Positions 1 to 6,872 of a stretch of DNA of 52,727 nt are shown piece after piece; the first letter of the stretch is position 1; the number at the start of each line of letters is the position of its first letter. The DNA comes from Lachnospiraceae bacterium (lineage in GTDB: Bacteria > Bacillota > Clostridia > Lachnospirales > Lachnospiraceae). A model generated the notes under the pieces. That model made no database searches, was not told the DNA's origin, and saw only the letters and a program-made list of their open reading frames with translations. The position numbers and the translations under genes are program-made. The stretch lies in assembly GCA_024692715.1 (NCBI GenBank), contig JAILMH010000062.1, positions 1-52,727 on the forward strand. The letters run 5' to 3'.

Positions 1-694
1 AATTTATATTTGCCTCCATTGTAAACGGAAAATAATAACCTCTCATAGACTGCTGACACATCAGGCTTGATGTATAGAGATTTTTCGGAAGCGAATAAGT
101 TCCGCTGAACTCACTCCAGTGCTCGCCAAGATTCTGCATTGCTTTGACCGCTTCTGCAGCCATATCTTCTCCGCCATAGACCGGATTTCCATCCTCATCT
201 CTTTCAACAAGCTTAGAAAGCTCATTTGCCTTGGCCACAACAAATTCTCTTACTGCCGCCATATCCTCAAAATCATAAGTACCTGACGCTCCATTGAGAT
301 ACTTATCCGAGATTCCGCTGCTATGATAAAGTATAAAGCAGTTTTCTGTCATAAGAAGCGCCGTACCCATAAATAAAGCCCCGGAAAATCTGAGGAACTT
401 TCCGATGAACCTATGCTCAACACCATACACCTTTGTCAATACCAATGCTATCAAAGCTGCAGCCGTCAAAACCGTCATCAGTACCGCTGCCCCGATCAGC
501 AATTCACCTAATGAAAACGGGAAAAGATTAGAAAATTCTGACATTACCGATTGAATATACGTATAAACATGTTCTTTATGCCAATCTGCATATTTTGAAG
601 AATTCCATGCAAGAACATTTAATAAGACTATACATATGAGCATAATGCTCATAAAAATACTATATTCTTTATGTCTTTTTATCAATTCTGTCAT
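1..694 (-). CDS. DUF3810 family membrane protein, 3' end cut by window edge
   Basis: The reading frame is open from 694 to the window edge (231 codons), so the C-terminus is missing. The visible part has a hydrophobic segment at about residues 12-28, two more around 60-85 and 100-120, then a soluble stretch ending in GYYFPFT and EANIN. That FPFT-x-EAN signature is what I recognise from DUF3810, a family of clostridial integral membrane proteins with a presumed HExxH metallopeptidase site just beyond this point. That site is not visible here, so peptidase activity is family knowledge only. Two in-frame ATGs exist, at 700 and 694. GGAG (701-704) abuts the first and sits 6 nt before the second, so I chose 694. 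A long inverted repeat covers this start region (see 689-794). Family call fairly confident; function unknown. Confidence 0.75.
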   Translation of the reverse strand, partial: MTELIKRHKEYSIFMSIMLICIVLLNVLAWNSSKYADWHKEHVYTYIQSVMSEFSNLFPFSLGELLIGAAVLMTVLTAAALIALVLTKVYGVEHRFIGKFLRFSGALFMGTALLMTENCFILYHSSGISDKYLNGASGTYDFEDMAAVREFVVAKANELSKLVERDEDGNPVYGGEDMAAEAVKAMQNLGEHWSEFSGTYSLPKNLYTSSLMCQQSMRGYYFPFTMEANIN

Positions 695-794
695 AGGCAT
701 CTCCAGTCTGTAAGCAAACTTATCAGCAAATATTACTTGTTTCTCATTTAATACAAGATATATATTAGCAAATATGTATGAGACGCCTATGACA
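689..794 (-). promoter_or_regulatory. leader hairpin able to sequester the RBS and start codons of the DUF3810 gene
   Basis: Bases 780-794 and 689-703 form a 15-bp inverted repeat. In minus-strand RNA all 15 positions pair, with one G-U wobble (784 with 699). The proximal arm contains three bases of the GGAG ribosome binding site and both candidate ATG codons. The 76-nt loop holds two copies of ATATTTGCT. This is a direct sequence observation; translational control is inferred. It matches no riboswitch class I recognise. Confidence 0.55.
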
Positions 795-815
795 TTTTGT
801 AAATTAACTTTGAAT

Positions 816-844
816 ATTATCTAAATATTTTTTCCAAATATGAA
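816..844 (-). promoter_or_regulatory. candidate sigma-A promoter of the DUF3810 gene
   Basis: A TTCATA -35 (839-844) and a GATAAT -10 (816-821) are separated by 17 bp. Transcription would start near 809, giving a leader of about 115 nt that begins just upstream of the distal arm of the hairpin at 689-794. The rest of the 695-879 gap between this gene and ribH is AT-rich, with no convincing terminator for the rib operon. Confidence 0.4.
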
Positions 845-879
845 TTTTTTTGTACGTTGTTTACAATCTCGTAATTTTT

Positions 880-1350
880 TCATTCCTTTATGAGATTAAC
901 CATCTCAATTGCCCCAAGCGCACAGTCATATCCCTTATTTCCCACATGAGCACCTGCTCTTGCAATTGCCTGTTCGAGATTTTCTGTTGTAACTATTCCA
1001 AACATTACAGGTACCTCGGTCTCAAGGCTTACTGCTGCTACTCCCTTTGAAACTTCGTTGCAGACATAATCATAATGGCTTGTCTGACCTCTGATGACCG
1101 TTCCAAGAGCTATCACTGCATCATATTTTCCTGATTTAGCCATTTTCTTAGCGATAAGAGGTATTTCAAAAGCTCCCGGCACCCATGCTGCTGTGATATT
1201 CTCCTTTTCCACGCCATGACGTACAAGCCCGTCTACAGCACCTCCGAGAAGTTTGTTAACAATTACCTCATTAAATCTGGAAGCCACGATCCCGACTCTC
1301 ATTCCTTCAGGTGCTACCAGTTTTCCTTCTAATACGTTGATCTCGCTCAT
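880..1350 (-). CDS. ribH: 6,7-dimethyl-8-ribityllumazine synthase
   Basis: Penultimate enzyme of riboflavin synthesis in the cytoplasm. It condenses 5-amino-6-ribitylamino-uracil with 3,4-dihydroxy-2-butanone 4-phosphate to lumazine. The 156-residue length is normal for the family. Visible motifs are SRFN at 24-27, the substrate loop WVPGAFEIP at about 56-64, and [14 protein letters not shown] at 83-96 with the conserved active-site histidine at 92. It is the last gene of the riboflavin operon, starting 5 bp after the ribBA stop, and is governed by the upstream FMN riboswitch. These proteins normally build a 60-meric icosahedral shell that can encapsulate riboflavin synthase; the companion RibE lies in the same operon. 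Nothing unusual in the sequence. Confidence 0.97.
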   Translation of the reverse strand: MSEINVLEGKLVAPEGMRVGIVASRFNEVIVNKLLGGAVDGLVRHGVEKENITAAWVPGAFEIPLIAKKMAKSGKYDAVIALGTVIRGQTSHYDYVCNEVSKGVAAVSLETEVPVMFGIVTTENLEQAIARAGAHVGNKGYDCALGAIEMVNLIKE

Positions 1351-1355
1351 TTTCC

Positions 1356-2564
1356 TTAAACCTCCTTCAAAATGTGTCCCATTTTACTTTTCTTTGTAAG
1401 CAGATACTTAAAATCATATTTCTGCGGATGGATCTCTATCTGTACTCTTTCCTTTATCTCAAGCCCAAAATCGCTGAGTCCATATACTTTATCCGGATTA
1501 TTGGTAAGAAGCCTCAACGACTTAGCTCCAAGGTCCCGTAAGATCTGTGCTCCGACCCAGTACTCTCTGAGGTCAGGTGCAAATCCAAGCTTTACATTTG
1601 CCTCAACCGTGTCAAAGCCCTGCTCCTGAAGTTCGTAGGCCTTGATCTTATTAATAAGACCTATACCTCTTCCCTCCTGGCGCATGTAAAGAAGTATTCC
1701 TCTGCCCTCTTTATTTATCATCTCCATGGATTTCTGAAGCTGCAAGCCACAATCACATCTAAGTGATCCAAAGGTATCCCCTGTCAGGCACTCAGAATGT
1801 ACTCTGCACAAAATATCCTCTCCATCACCAATATCACCCTTAACAAGAGCTACATGATGTTCTCCAGTAATATCATTTATATAACCATACATCTGAAATT
1901 CACCGTATTCTGTCGGAAGCTTGGCAGAAGCCTCTCTAACCACATGCTTTACATGGACTCTTATATAATTCTGCAGATCTTTGATAGTTATGAACACAAG
2001 TCCGTATTTTTCAGCCAGCTTCTGCAGCTGCGGCGCACGCATCATTGTTCCATCCTCAGCCATTACTTCGCAGCAGACACCGCATTCTTTCAATCCTGCA
2101 AGCTTCATAAGATCGACTGTAGCCTCTGTATGACCATTACGCACTATAACTCCGCCTTCTCGCGCGATCAGTGGAAATACATGTCCCGGGCGTCTGAAAT
2201 CTTCATCTTTTGCTGTCGGATCTGCGCAGGCTCTCATGGTAAATCCTCTCTCAGCTGCAGAGATGCCGGTCGTCGTTTCAATATGATCTACCGAAACTGT
2301 AAAGGCTGTGGAATGATTGTCTGTATTCACAGCTGTCATCGGTGGAAATCCAAGAGCATCTGCCCTCTCAGCGCTCATCGGAGTACATATGAGTCCCTTT
2401 GCATACTTTGCCATGAAATTAATATTTTCCTGAGTGGCAAACTCAGCGGCACAGATCATATCTCCTTCATTTTCACGATCCGGATCATCAGTACACAGAA
2501 TGATCTTTCCATTCTTAAGCTCTTCAATCGCTTCTTCAATTGTAGAATATTTAAATTCACCCAT
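1356..2564 (-). CDS. ribBA: bifunctional DHBP synthase / GTP cyclohydrolase II
   Basis: Supplies both precursors of riboflavin. The N-terminal RibB half (about 1-205) turns ribulose 5-phosphate into 3,4-dihydroxy-2-butanone 4-phosphate. The C-terminal RibA half opens GTP to the diaminopyrimidine. RibB motifs are [10 protein letters not shown] at 26-35 (acidic metal and substrate loop), HSTAFTVS around 84-91 and RRPGHVFPL at 124-132. The RibA half has zinc ligands Cys259, Cys270 and Cys272 and the RQEGRGIGL loop at 295-303. The length of 402 is typical of the fused clostridial and Bacillus enzyme. Both active sites look intact, unlike the RibBA versions that have lost one half. Third gene of the rib operon, 35 bp after ribE. 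Confidence 0.97.
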   Translation of the reverse strand: MGEFKYSTIEEAIEELKNGKIILCTDDPDRENEGDMICAAEFATQENINFMAKYAKGLICTPMSAERADALGFPPMTAVNTDNHSTAFTVSVDHIETTTGISAAERGFTMRACADPTAKDEDFRRPGHVFPLIAREGGVIVRNGHTEATVDLMKLAGLKECGVCCEVMAEDGTMMRAPQLQKLAEKYGLVFITIKDLQNYIRVHVKHVVREASAKLPTEYGEFQMYGYINDITGEHHVALVKGDIGDGEDILCRVHSECLTGDTFGSLRCDCGLQLQKSMEMINKEGRGILLYMRQEGRGIGLINKIKAYELQEQGFDTVEANVKLGFAPDLREYWVGAQILRDLGAKSLRLLTNNPDKVYGLSDFGLEIKERVQIEIHPQKYDFKYLLTKKSKMGHILKEV

Positions 2565-2599
2565 TACTTATTTCCTTTCTCTGTTTTATCCTGATATGG

Positions 2600-3238
2600 T
2601 TAAAATCCTATCTTTTCCAGATAGTCCATCGTAAGTCCGCTGTTACTCTTATATCCGCCAAGCATCTTTTCGACATATTTTCCGATTACATCTGTTTCAA
2701 TATTTACGCTGTCCCCGCTGCGCTTCGTCAGAAGTATCGTCTCCTCACCGGTATGAGGGATAACAGATACACTGAAATCTGAGTCGGTTACATCCGCAAC
2801 CGTAAGACTCACTCCGTCTATTGCTATAGAGCCCTTCATTACAATTCCCCGAAGAAGCTCCTCTGAAACCCCGACTGTGATCCACACCGCATTTTCATCG
2901 CGTTCCATACGCCTTATCACGCCTGTTCCATCTATATGTCCTGAAACTATATGTCCTCCGAAATGTCCTTCAGCACTCATTGCCCTTTCAAGATTTACCC
3001 GGTTTCCCGGATGCAGTGACCTAAGTCCACTTCTTCGTACAGTCTCAGCCATAACATCTGCACAAAAGCCGTCATCTGAAAGTTTCGTTACAGTTAAACA
3101 TATTCCATTTACCGAAATACTATCTCCAAGCCTTGTTCCCTCAAGCACTTTTGATGCTTTGATCTTTATCGTGCCTGAGTTTCCATTAATATTAAGCCGC
3201 TCGAGGCTTCCCACTTCTTCAATTATCCCTGTGAACAT
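2600..3238 (-). CDS. ribE: riboflavin synthase, alpha chain type
   Basis: Dismutates two molecules of 6,7-dimethyl-8-ribityllumazine into riboflavin and the pyrimidine precursor. The protein starts with the family hallmark MFTGIIEE and contains the two tandem lumazine-binding barrels. Repeat 1 has NGICLTV at about 44-50; repeat 2 has DGVSLTV at about 141-147; between them lies GGHIVSGHIDGTG (94-106). The length of 212 is normal. The start overlaps the 3' end of ribD by 16 nt, implying translational coupling, and ribBA follows downstream. Called ribE in Bacillus usage and ribC in E. coli; the protein is the trimeric alpha-subunit type. Confidence 0.96.
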   Translation of the reverse strand: MFTGIIEEVGSLERLNINGNSGTIKIKASKVLEGTRLGDSISVNGICLTVTKLSDDGFCADVMAETVRRSGLRSLHPGNRVNLERAMSAEGHFGGHIVSGHIDGTGVIRRMERDENAVWITVGVSEELLRGIVMKGSIAIDGVSLTVADVTDSDFSVSVIPHTGEETILLTKRSGDSVNIETDVIGKYVEKMLGGYKSNSGLTMDYLEKIGF

Positions 3239-4326
3239 GTATTTCCTCCAAGAGCCTTATATCTGATCAAAATATCCTCACCAACAAGTTTCTGATCATA
3301 AAACCGGAATTTATAAGCTTCCGACGGATCATCAGCTCCGCTGCCCTCAACAGGCGATCTTCCTTTTCCGCCAAAAAGCTTCGGTGCCATAAACAGATCG
3401 ATCTCATTGACTATTCCTGCCTTCAATGCACTGCTGTTAAGAATAGCTCCTCCCTCAAGAAGCACACTGTCGATCTTTTCCTGACCAAGCCTCGTCATAA
3501 GCTCCTGCAGATCGACTCTTCCGTTTTTCCCAATGATCTTCCATACTTCAGTCCCATGATCTTCAAGTTTTTTTGCTTTATTAATATCATCCGACACAGT
3601 AGCGATTATTGTCCTGTATTTATCTGCCGTTTTAATTATCTGAGATTCTTCTGAAATCTTTAGACTGCTGTCAGTTATTATCCTCACGGGGCTTCGTCCA
3701 TTTTCCAACCTGCAGTTAAGAAGCGGATCATCTGCTTCTACCGTACCGATACCTGCCATTATTCCCATGCACTTATGCCTCAGCCTCTGCACCTCAAGTC
3801 TTGCCGCTTCACCGGTTATCCACTTCGACTTTCCTGTTTCAGTCGCTATCTTCCCGTCGGCAGTCATTGCATATTTCATGATCACATAAGGTTTTTTCTC
3901 TGTGATATAGTGAAAAAATATATCGTTCAGAGTATCACACTCATCTTTTAGAAATCCTTCAATCACTTCAATCCCTGCAGCTTTTAATATTTGTGTTCCT
4001 TTTCCTGCAACTAAAGGATTGGGATCAAATGAGCCGATATAGACCTTTTTTATACCTGCTGCAATTATTGCCTCTGTACACGGAGGCTGCTTTCCTGTAT
4101 GGCAGCACGGCTCAAGCGTACAATATAAGGTTCCGCCTTCCACTGACTCCTTTGCATTTTTAAGAGCATTTCTCTCAGCATGCAGATCTCCATATTTTGC
4201 ATGATAGCCTTCCGCAATTATTTTTCCGTTTTTAACAATAACAGCGCCGACAAGTGGATTTGGATGACACCAGCCTTCACCTTTTTTGGCGAGCTCGATC
4301 GCTCTCCTCATGAAAAATTCATCCAT
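3223..4326 (-). CDS. ribD: bifunctional riboflavin biosynthesis deaminase / reductase
   Basis: Carries out the second and third steps of the GTP branch: deamination of the diaminopyrimidine, then NADPH-dependent reduction of the ribosyl side chain. The N-terminal deaminase half (about 1-145) has the zinc site HAE at 49-51 and PCCHTGKQPPC at 73-83, giving His49, Cys74 and Cys83 plus the catalytic Glu51. The C-terminal half (about 146-360) is the RibD_C reductase fold, with KYAMTADGKIA at about 151-161 and LLEGGAILNSS near 290-300. The ATG at 4326 is preceded by AAGGAGA about 6 nt upstream. First gene of the operon, directly after the FMN riboswitch and its terminator. Confidence 0.97.
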   Translation of the reverse strand: MDEFFMRRAIELAKKGEGWCHPNPLVGAVIVKNGKIIAEGYHAKYGDLHAERNALKNAKESVEGGTLYCTLEPCCHTGKQPPCTEAIIAAGIKKVYIGSFDPNPLVAGKGTQILKAAGIEVIEGFLKDECDTLNDIFFHYITEKKPYVIMKYAMTADGKIATETGKSKWITGEAARLEVQRLRHKCMGIMAGIGTVEADDPLLNCRLENGRSPVRIITDSSLKISEESQIIKTADKYRTIIATVSDDINKAKKLEDHGTEVWKIIGKNGRVDLQELMTRLGQEKIDSVLLEGGAILNSSALKAGIVNEIDLFMAPKLFGGKGRSPVEGSGADDPSEAYKFRFYDQKLVGEDILIRYKALGGNTCSQG

Positions 4327-4410
4327 TTTTTCTCCTTTTAACCAGAAAAAATCTTAAAATGTCTTCAATTAGGGTAATTTTCTGAAATATTCGTCTGATA
4401 TTAGACATTA

Positions 4411-4443
4411 GAAAAACCCTGAGTTATTAGAAACTCAGGGTTT
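4411..4443 (-). terminator. riboswitch-controlled intrinsic terminator
   Basis: On the minus strand, AAACCCTGAGTTT (4443-4431) pairs with AACTCAGGGTTT (4425-4414) around a 5-base loop and is followed by a short T run. It sits between the FMN aptamer and ribD. The CCCTGA in its 5' arm (4435-4440) is complementary to TCAGGG in the aptamer's P1 strand (about 4594-4599), so an alternative antiterminator pairing is possible. The pairing is seen in the sequence; the switching mechanism is inferred from known rib leaders. Confidence 0.85.
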
Positions 4444-4487
4444 AAATTCATTTGAATACACAGCCATATGACTGCGGGAATATAAAA

Positions 4488-4604
4488 GCACTTCTTCCAT
4501 CCAGACTTTACTGTCGGTCCCGGAATTACACCGGAGTCATGCGAATCACTCGTCGCTAGCGGACTTTACCGCCGATCGGGAATTTCACCCTGCCCTGAAG
4601 ACTT
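4488..4604 (-). promoter_or_regulatory. FMN riboswitch (RFN element)
   Basis: The minus strand carries the conserved RFN core in order: CAGGGCAGGGTGAAATTCCC, then GATCGGCGGTAAAGTCCGC, then GGTGTAATTCCGGGACCGAC, then AGTAAAGTCTGGATGG and the closing GAAGAAG. P1 forms between CTTC at the start and GAAG at the end. This is the known FMN-sensing aptamer, which shuts off riboflavin genes when FMN is abundant. Here it lies upstream of an intrinsic terminator, so control is most likely by premature termination. Confidence 0.97.
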
Positions 4605-4625
4605 AAATCTTATTTAATTGATTTG

Positions 4626-4654
4626 AATATAACACCTTTGTATTGCTTTTGCAA
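4626..4654 (-). promoter_or_regulatory. promoter of the riboflavin operon
   Basis: TTGCAA (-35, 4649-4654) and TATATT (-10, 4626-4631) are separated by exactly 17 bp, with a TGT extension before the -10. Transcription would start near 4619, about 15 nt before the FMN aptamer, as expected for a riboswitch leader. The -35 lies 5 bp beyond the stop codon of the small upstream gene. The 4327-4658 gap is filled by this promoter, the riboswitch, the terminator and a short ribD leader. Confidence 0.7.
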
Positions 4655-4658
4655 CAAT

Positions 4659-4850
4659 TTATGAGATTTTTTTCAATCCTGTTTCACCTGACGGCTTAAA
4701 TCTTCCTGAACTTGCTTCAGCAAATTCCACAAGATCCTGAAGCTGCTGATGATCCATGCGAAATACAACCTCATCATTTCCAAAACTGAAAATGTTCCTT
4801 GTCAACGACTTCTTGCCATAGTTCTGGCTAATGTAACTATCTACTGTCAC
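4659..4850 (-). CDS. small protein of unknown function (63 aa)
   Basis: I do not recognise this protein. It is a polar sequence with no membrane segment. It contains a motif-like core FGNDEVVFRMDHQQLQDLVEFAEAS (given as FGNDEVVFRM plus DHQQLQDLVEF) and a basic tail. The frame stays open up to a TTG at 4865, but GGGGGAG at 4857-4863 lies 6 nt before the GTG at 4848-4850, so I place the start there. A good promoter at 4960-4988 reads into it. No terminator separates it from the rib promoter, but the rib operon has its own. Likely real because promoter, SD and orientation agree; function unknown. Confidence 0.5.
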   Translation of the reverse strand: MTVDSYISQNYGKKSLTRNIFSFGNDEVVFRMDHQQLQDLVEFAEASSGRFKPSGETGLKKIS

Positions 4851-4959
4851 TACTATCTCCCCCAATAAAAAATATTAATACTCCGACGGTGATCTCCGCC
4901 CGTACTGCCGACTCCCACATCGCGCAGTTCTCATCCCCAACTTTATGTTTATCGTTTAT

Positions 4960-4988
4960 AGTATCGGACACTTTCCGACTTTTAACAA
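4960..4988 (-). promoter_or_regulatory. promoter with an operator-like palindrome, upstream of the 63-aa gene
   Basis: TTGTTA (-35, 4983-4988) and GATACT (-10, 4960-4965) are 17 bp apart. The spacer holds a perfect inverted repeat, TCGGA - 5 nt - TCCGA (4964-4968 and 4974-4978), positioned where a bound repressor would block RNA polymerase. The 5' leader would be about 100 nt and is notably GC-rich around 4885-4930 compared with its surroundings. Regulator unknown. Confidence 0.45.
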
Positions 4989-5008
4989 GTCCTTTGTTTA
5001 AAATTATT

Positions 5009-5042
5009 GTACAAAACACTGTACACATCATGTTTTGTATAC
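5009..5042 (-). terminator. inverted repeat after rqcH, possible weak terminator
   Basis: TGTTTTGTA (5031-5039) and TACAAAACA (5010-5018) form a 9-bp AT-rich stem with a 12-nt loop, just 6 bp after the rqcH stop codon. On the minus strand it is followed by CAATAATTTT, a poor U-tract. It could be a weak terminator for rqcH or a regulatory site upstream of the promoter at 4960-4988. Confidence 0.35.
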
Positions 5043-5047
5043 ATTCT

Positions 5048-6808
5048 TTATTCTTCTACAAGCTTCAGCATGCTTATATCCGAGTCTATCGCCATTGAAT
5101 AGTTCGTGTAATATACCACAAATCCCGGCTTACTTCCTGCAGGCTTCTTTACTTCCTTTTTGATGACATAGTCGATCTCGACCTTTGACTGTCCTCTTCC
5201 TTTTGAATAATATGCTGCAAGAGCACCTGCCTCATTAAAAGCTCTATCAGGAATTTCCTCCTGGGCCATTCCATTACTTCTGAGTACTACATGGGAACCC
5301 GGGAATTTTTTAGAGTGAAACCACCAGTCATTTCCATTGGCAAACTTAAAGGTAAGCTCATCATTCTGGTAATTATTCTTTCCAACATATATATCAAATC
5401 CATCGCTTGATATATAGTGAAGCGGTTTGCTGACCATCTTTCGCTCACCCTTTCGCTTCATCGGGTGCTTCTTTACATATCCGCTGTCGCTGAGCTCATC
5501 TCTTATCTGCTTAAGGTCAGCTTCATCCAGCGCAATATCCAGAGCATTCTGAATAGACTCAAGGTGTGCTATATCATCCTCTGTTTCCTTCATCTGCACC
5601 GTTACAGCCTCCTGTGTACGCTTAAGCTTCTGATAGCGGTCAAAGTATTTTTTGGCATTATCTGTTGCAGAAAGCTGCGGATCAAGGGGGATCGTGATTT
5701 CCTCATTAGTGTAGTAATTCTCACAGGTCAGAGATTTTGCCCCCTCCTCAGCGCTATAACCATAGGTATTGAGCATTTCTCCGTAGATGCGATATTTATC
5801 TTTTTTCTCCGTATCACTGAGCTGCTTTCTCTGAATATCGAGCTTTTTATAATCTCTCTCAAGGATAGTCGTAACTATCTTTCTGATATCTGCCGATCTC
5901 TGACGTATTCTTGTTACCGTATTTTTCTTTGCATAATAATTTTCAAGGACCTCGGATATTGACTCATACTTTTCTGCCTCAAGGTCATCATATTCACTTA
6001 AATGGACTGCGGCAAATTCCTTAGGCACCTCATCCTCATATACGATCTCAGGTGTAAATCCACCATCTTCGACCATTTGCATGAGCCCTGTAAATGCTTC
6101 ATAAAGCCTCTTAATATCCTCCGGACTGTCTGCCGCATTAGGCTGATTACCATCAATTCCGGCTCTATGAGCAAGCTCTGATGCCATCACCGGCGAAAAG
6201 CCCGTGAAACTATTGTAAATTGATTTTATATTATTCTGTGCCGATCTTCTTATAGCTTTTTCAAAATCCGCTTCACTTATAGGCTCTGTCGGATCAAGCT
6301 TATCCTGTGTCTCCGGAATAAAATATTTTCTTCCCGGAAGTACCTCTCTTACAGAGCTCACTGATGCTGAAACATGCTTAATAGAGTCGATTATCATATC
6401 ATTTTCATCACAGAAAATAATATTTGAATATTTACCCATAAGCTCTATCACAAGAACTTTTCTGCAAAGATCTCCCATTTCATCAAGATGCTCAACGCCG
6501 ATTCGTATTATTCTTTCGAGCCCCGGCTGAGAAACCTCTGTGATCCTGCCATTTTGAAGATGCTTACGGAGCAGCATACAAAAGTTTGGTGCAACCATAG
6601 GGCTTACAATATTTTTCCCTGTATAGTACACAAACGGAAGCGAAGCTCCTGCCGATATGAGCAGCCTGTCTGTCTTTCCCTTTGCTGTTTTTATCGTAAG
6701 CATGAGCTCATCAGGCTCAGGCTGCGCGATCTTATATACTCGCCCGCCAAGCGCTCTGGATTTTATCTCATGAACCAGCGCTGCTGTTGTAATTCCATCA
6801 AAAGCCAT
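5048..6808 (-). CDS. rqcH: Rqc2/NEMF homologue, ribosome quality control protein
   Basis: NFACT-family protein (formerly annotated fibronectin-binding protein FbpA). In Bacillus the homologue binds the obstructed 50S subunit and drives addition of C-terminal alanine tails to stalled peptides. It begins MAFDGITTAALVHEI, the standard N-terminus; the longer open frame up to 6892 would run into the glgA terminator and was rejected. The start at 6808 has TGAGG 5-7 nt upstream. Domains are NFACT-N (about 1-290), with MLLRKHL at 78-84 and ELMGKYSNIIF near 124-134; a long charged coiled-coil middle (about 330-440); and NFACT-R (about 460-575), with NDWWFHSKKFPGSHVV. The position equivalent to the catalytic DR pair of Bacillus RqcH reads ER (98-99). 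The length of 586 is normal. Confidence 0.93.
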   Translation of the reverse strand: MAFDGITTAALVHEIKSRALGGRVYKIAQPEPDELMLTIKTAKGKTDRLLISAGASLPFVYYTGKNIVSPMVAPNFCMLLRKHLQNGRITEVSQPGLERIIRIGVEHLDEMGDLCRKVLVIELMGKYSNIIFCDENDMIIDSIKHVSASVSSVREVLPGRKYFIPETQDKLDPTEPISEADFEKAIRRSAQNNIKSIYNSFTGFSPVMASELAHRAGIDGNQPNAADSPEDIKRLYEAFTGLMQMVEDGGFTPEIVYEDEVPKEFAAVHLSEYDDLEAEKYESISEVLENYYAKKNTVTRIRQRSADIRKIVTTILERDYKKLDIQRKQLSDTEKKDKYRIYGEMLNTYGYSAEEGAKSLTCENYYTNEEITIPLDPQLSATDNAKKYFDRYQKLKRTQEAVTVQMKETEDDIAHLESIQNALDIALDEADLKQIRDELSDSGYVKKHPMKRKGERKMVSKPLHYISSDGFDIYVGKNNYQNDELTFKFANGNDWWFHSKKFPGSHVVLRSNGMAQEEIPDRAFNEAGALAAYYSKGRGQSKVEIDYVIKKEVKKPAGSKPGFVVYYTNYSMAIDSDISMLKLVEE

Positions 6809-6835
6809 TATTACCTCATTTCCCGACTGCGAACA

Positions 6836-6866
6836 ATAAAAAATGCAGCACCCGTATGGATGCTGC
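6836..6866 (-). terminator. intrinsic terminator after glgA
   Basis: On the minus strand GCAGCATCC (6866-6858) pairs with GGGTGCTGC (6853-6845), giving nine base pairs including one G-U and a 4-nt loop, followed by ATTTTTTATTG. It starts 6 bp past the glgA stop codon and probably ends the long 17125-6873 operon. rqcH begins 28 bp further on. Confidence 0.9.
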
Positions 6867-6872
6867 GATTCT

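Noticed and set aside
1797-2594. Plus-strand open frame of 265 codons
   Set aside because: Lies antisense to ribBA and is Cys/His/Ile-rich without recognisable domains. It is a shadow of the minus-strand gene.
4837-5031. 64-codon minus-strand frame overlapping the 63-aa gene
   Set aside because: Starts upstream of the predicted promoter -10, so it cannot be the product of that promoter as a whole. Only its last 27 codons are kept as a possible leader peptide in the findings.
5417-5962. Plus-strand open frame of 181 codons
   Set aside because: Antisense to rqcH, with hydrophobic, cysteine-rich translation typical of reverse-frame artefacts.
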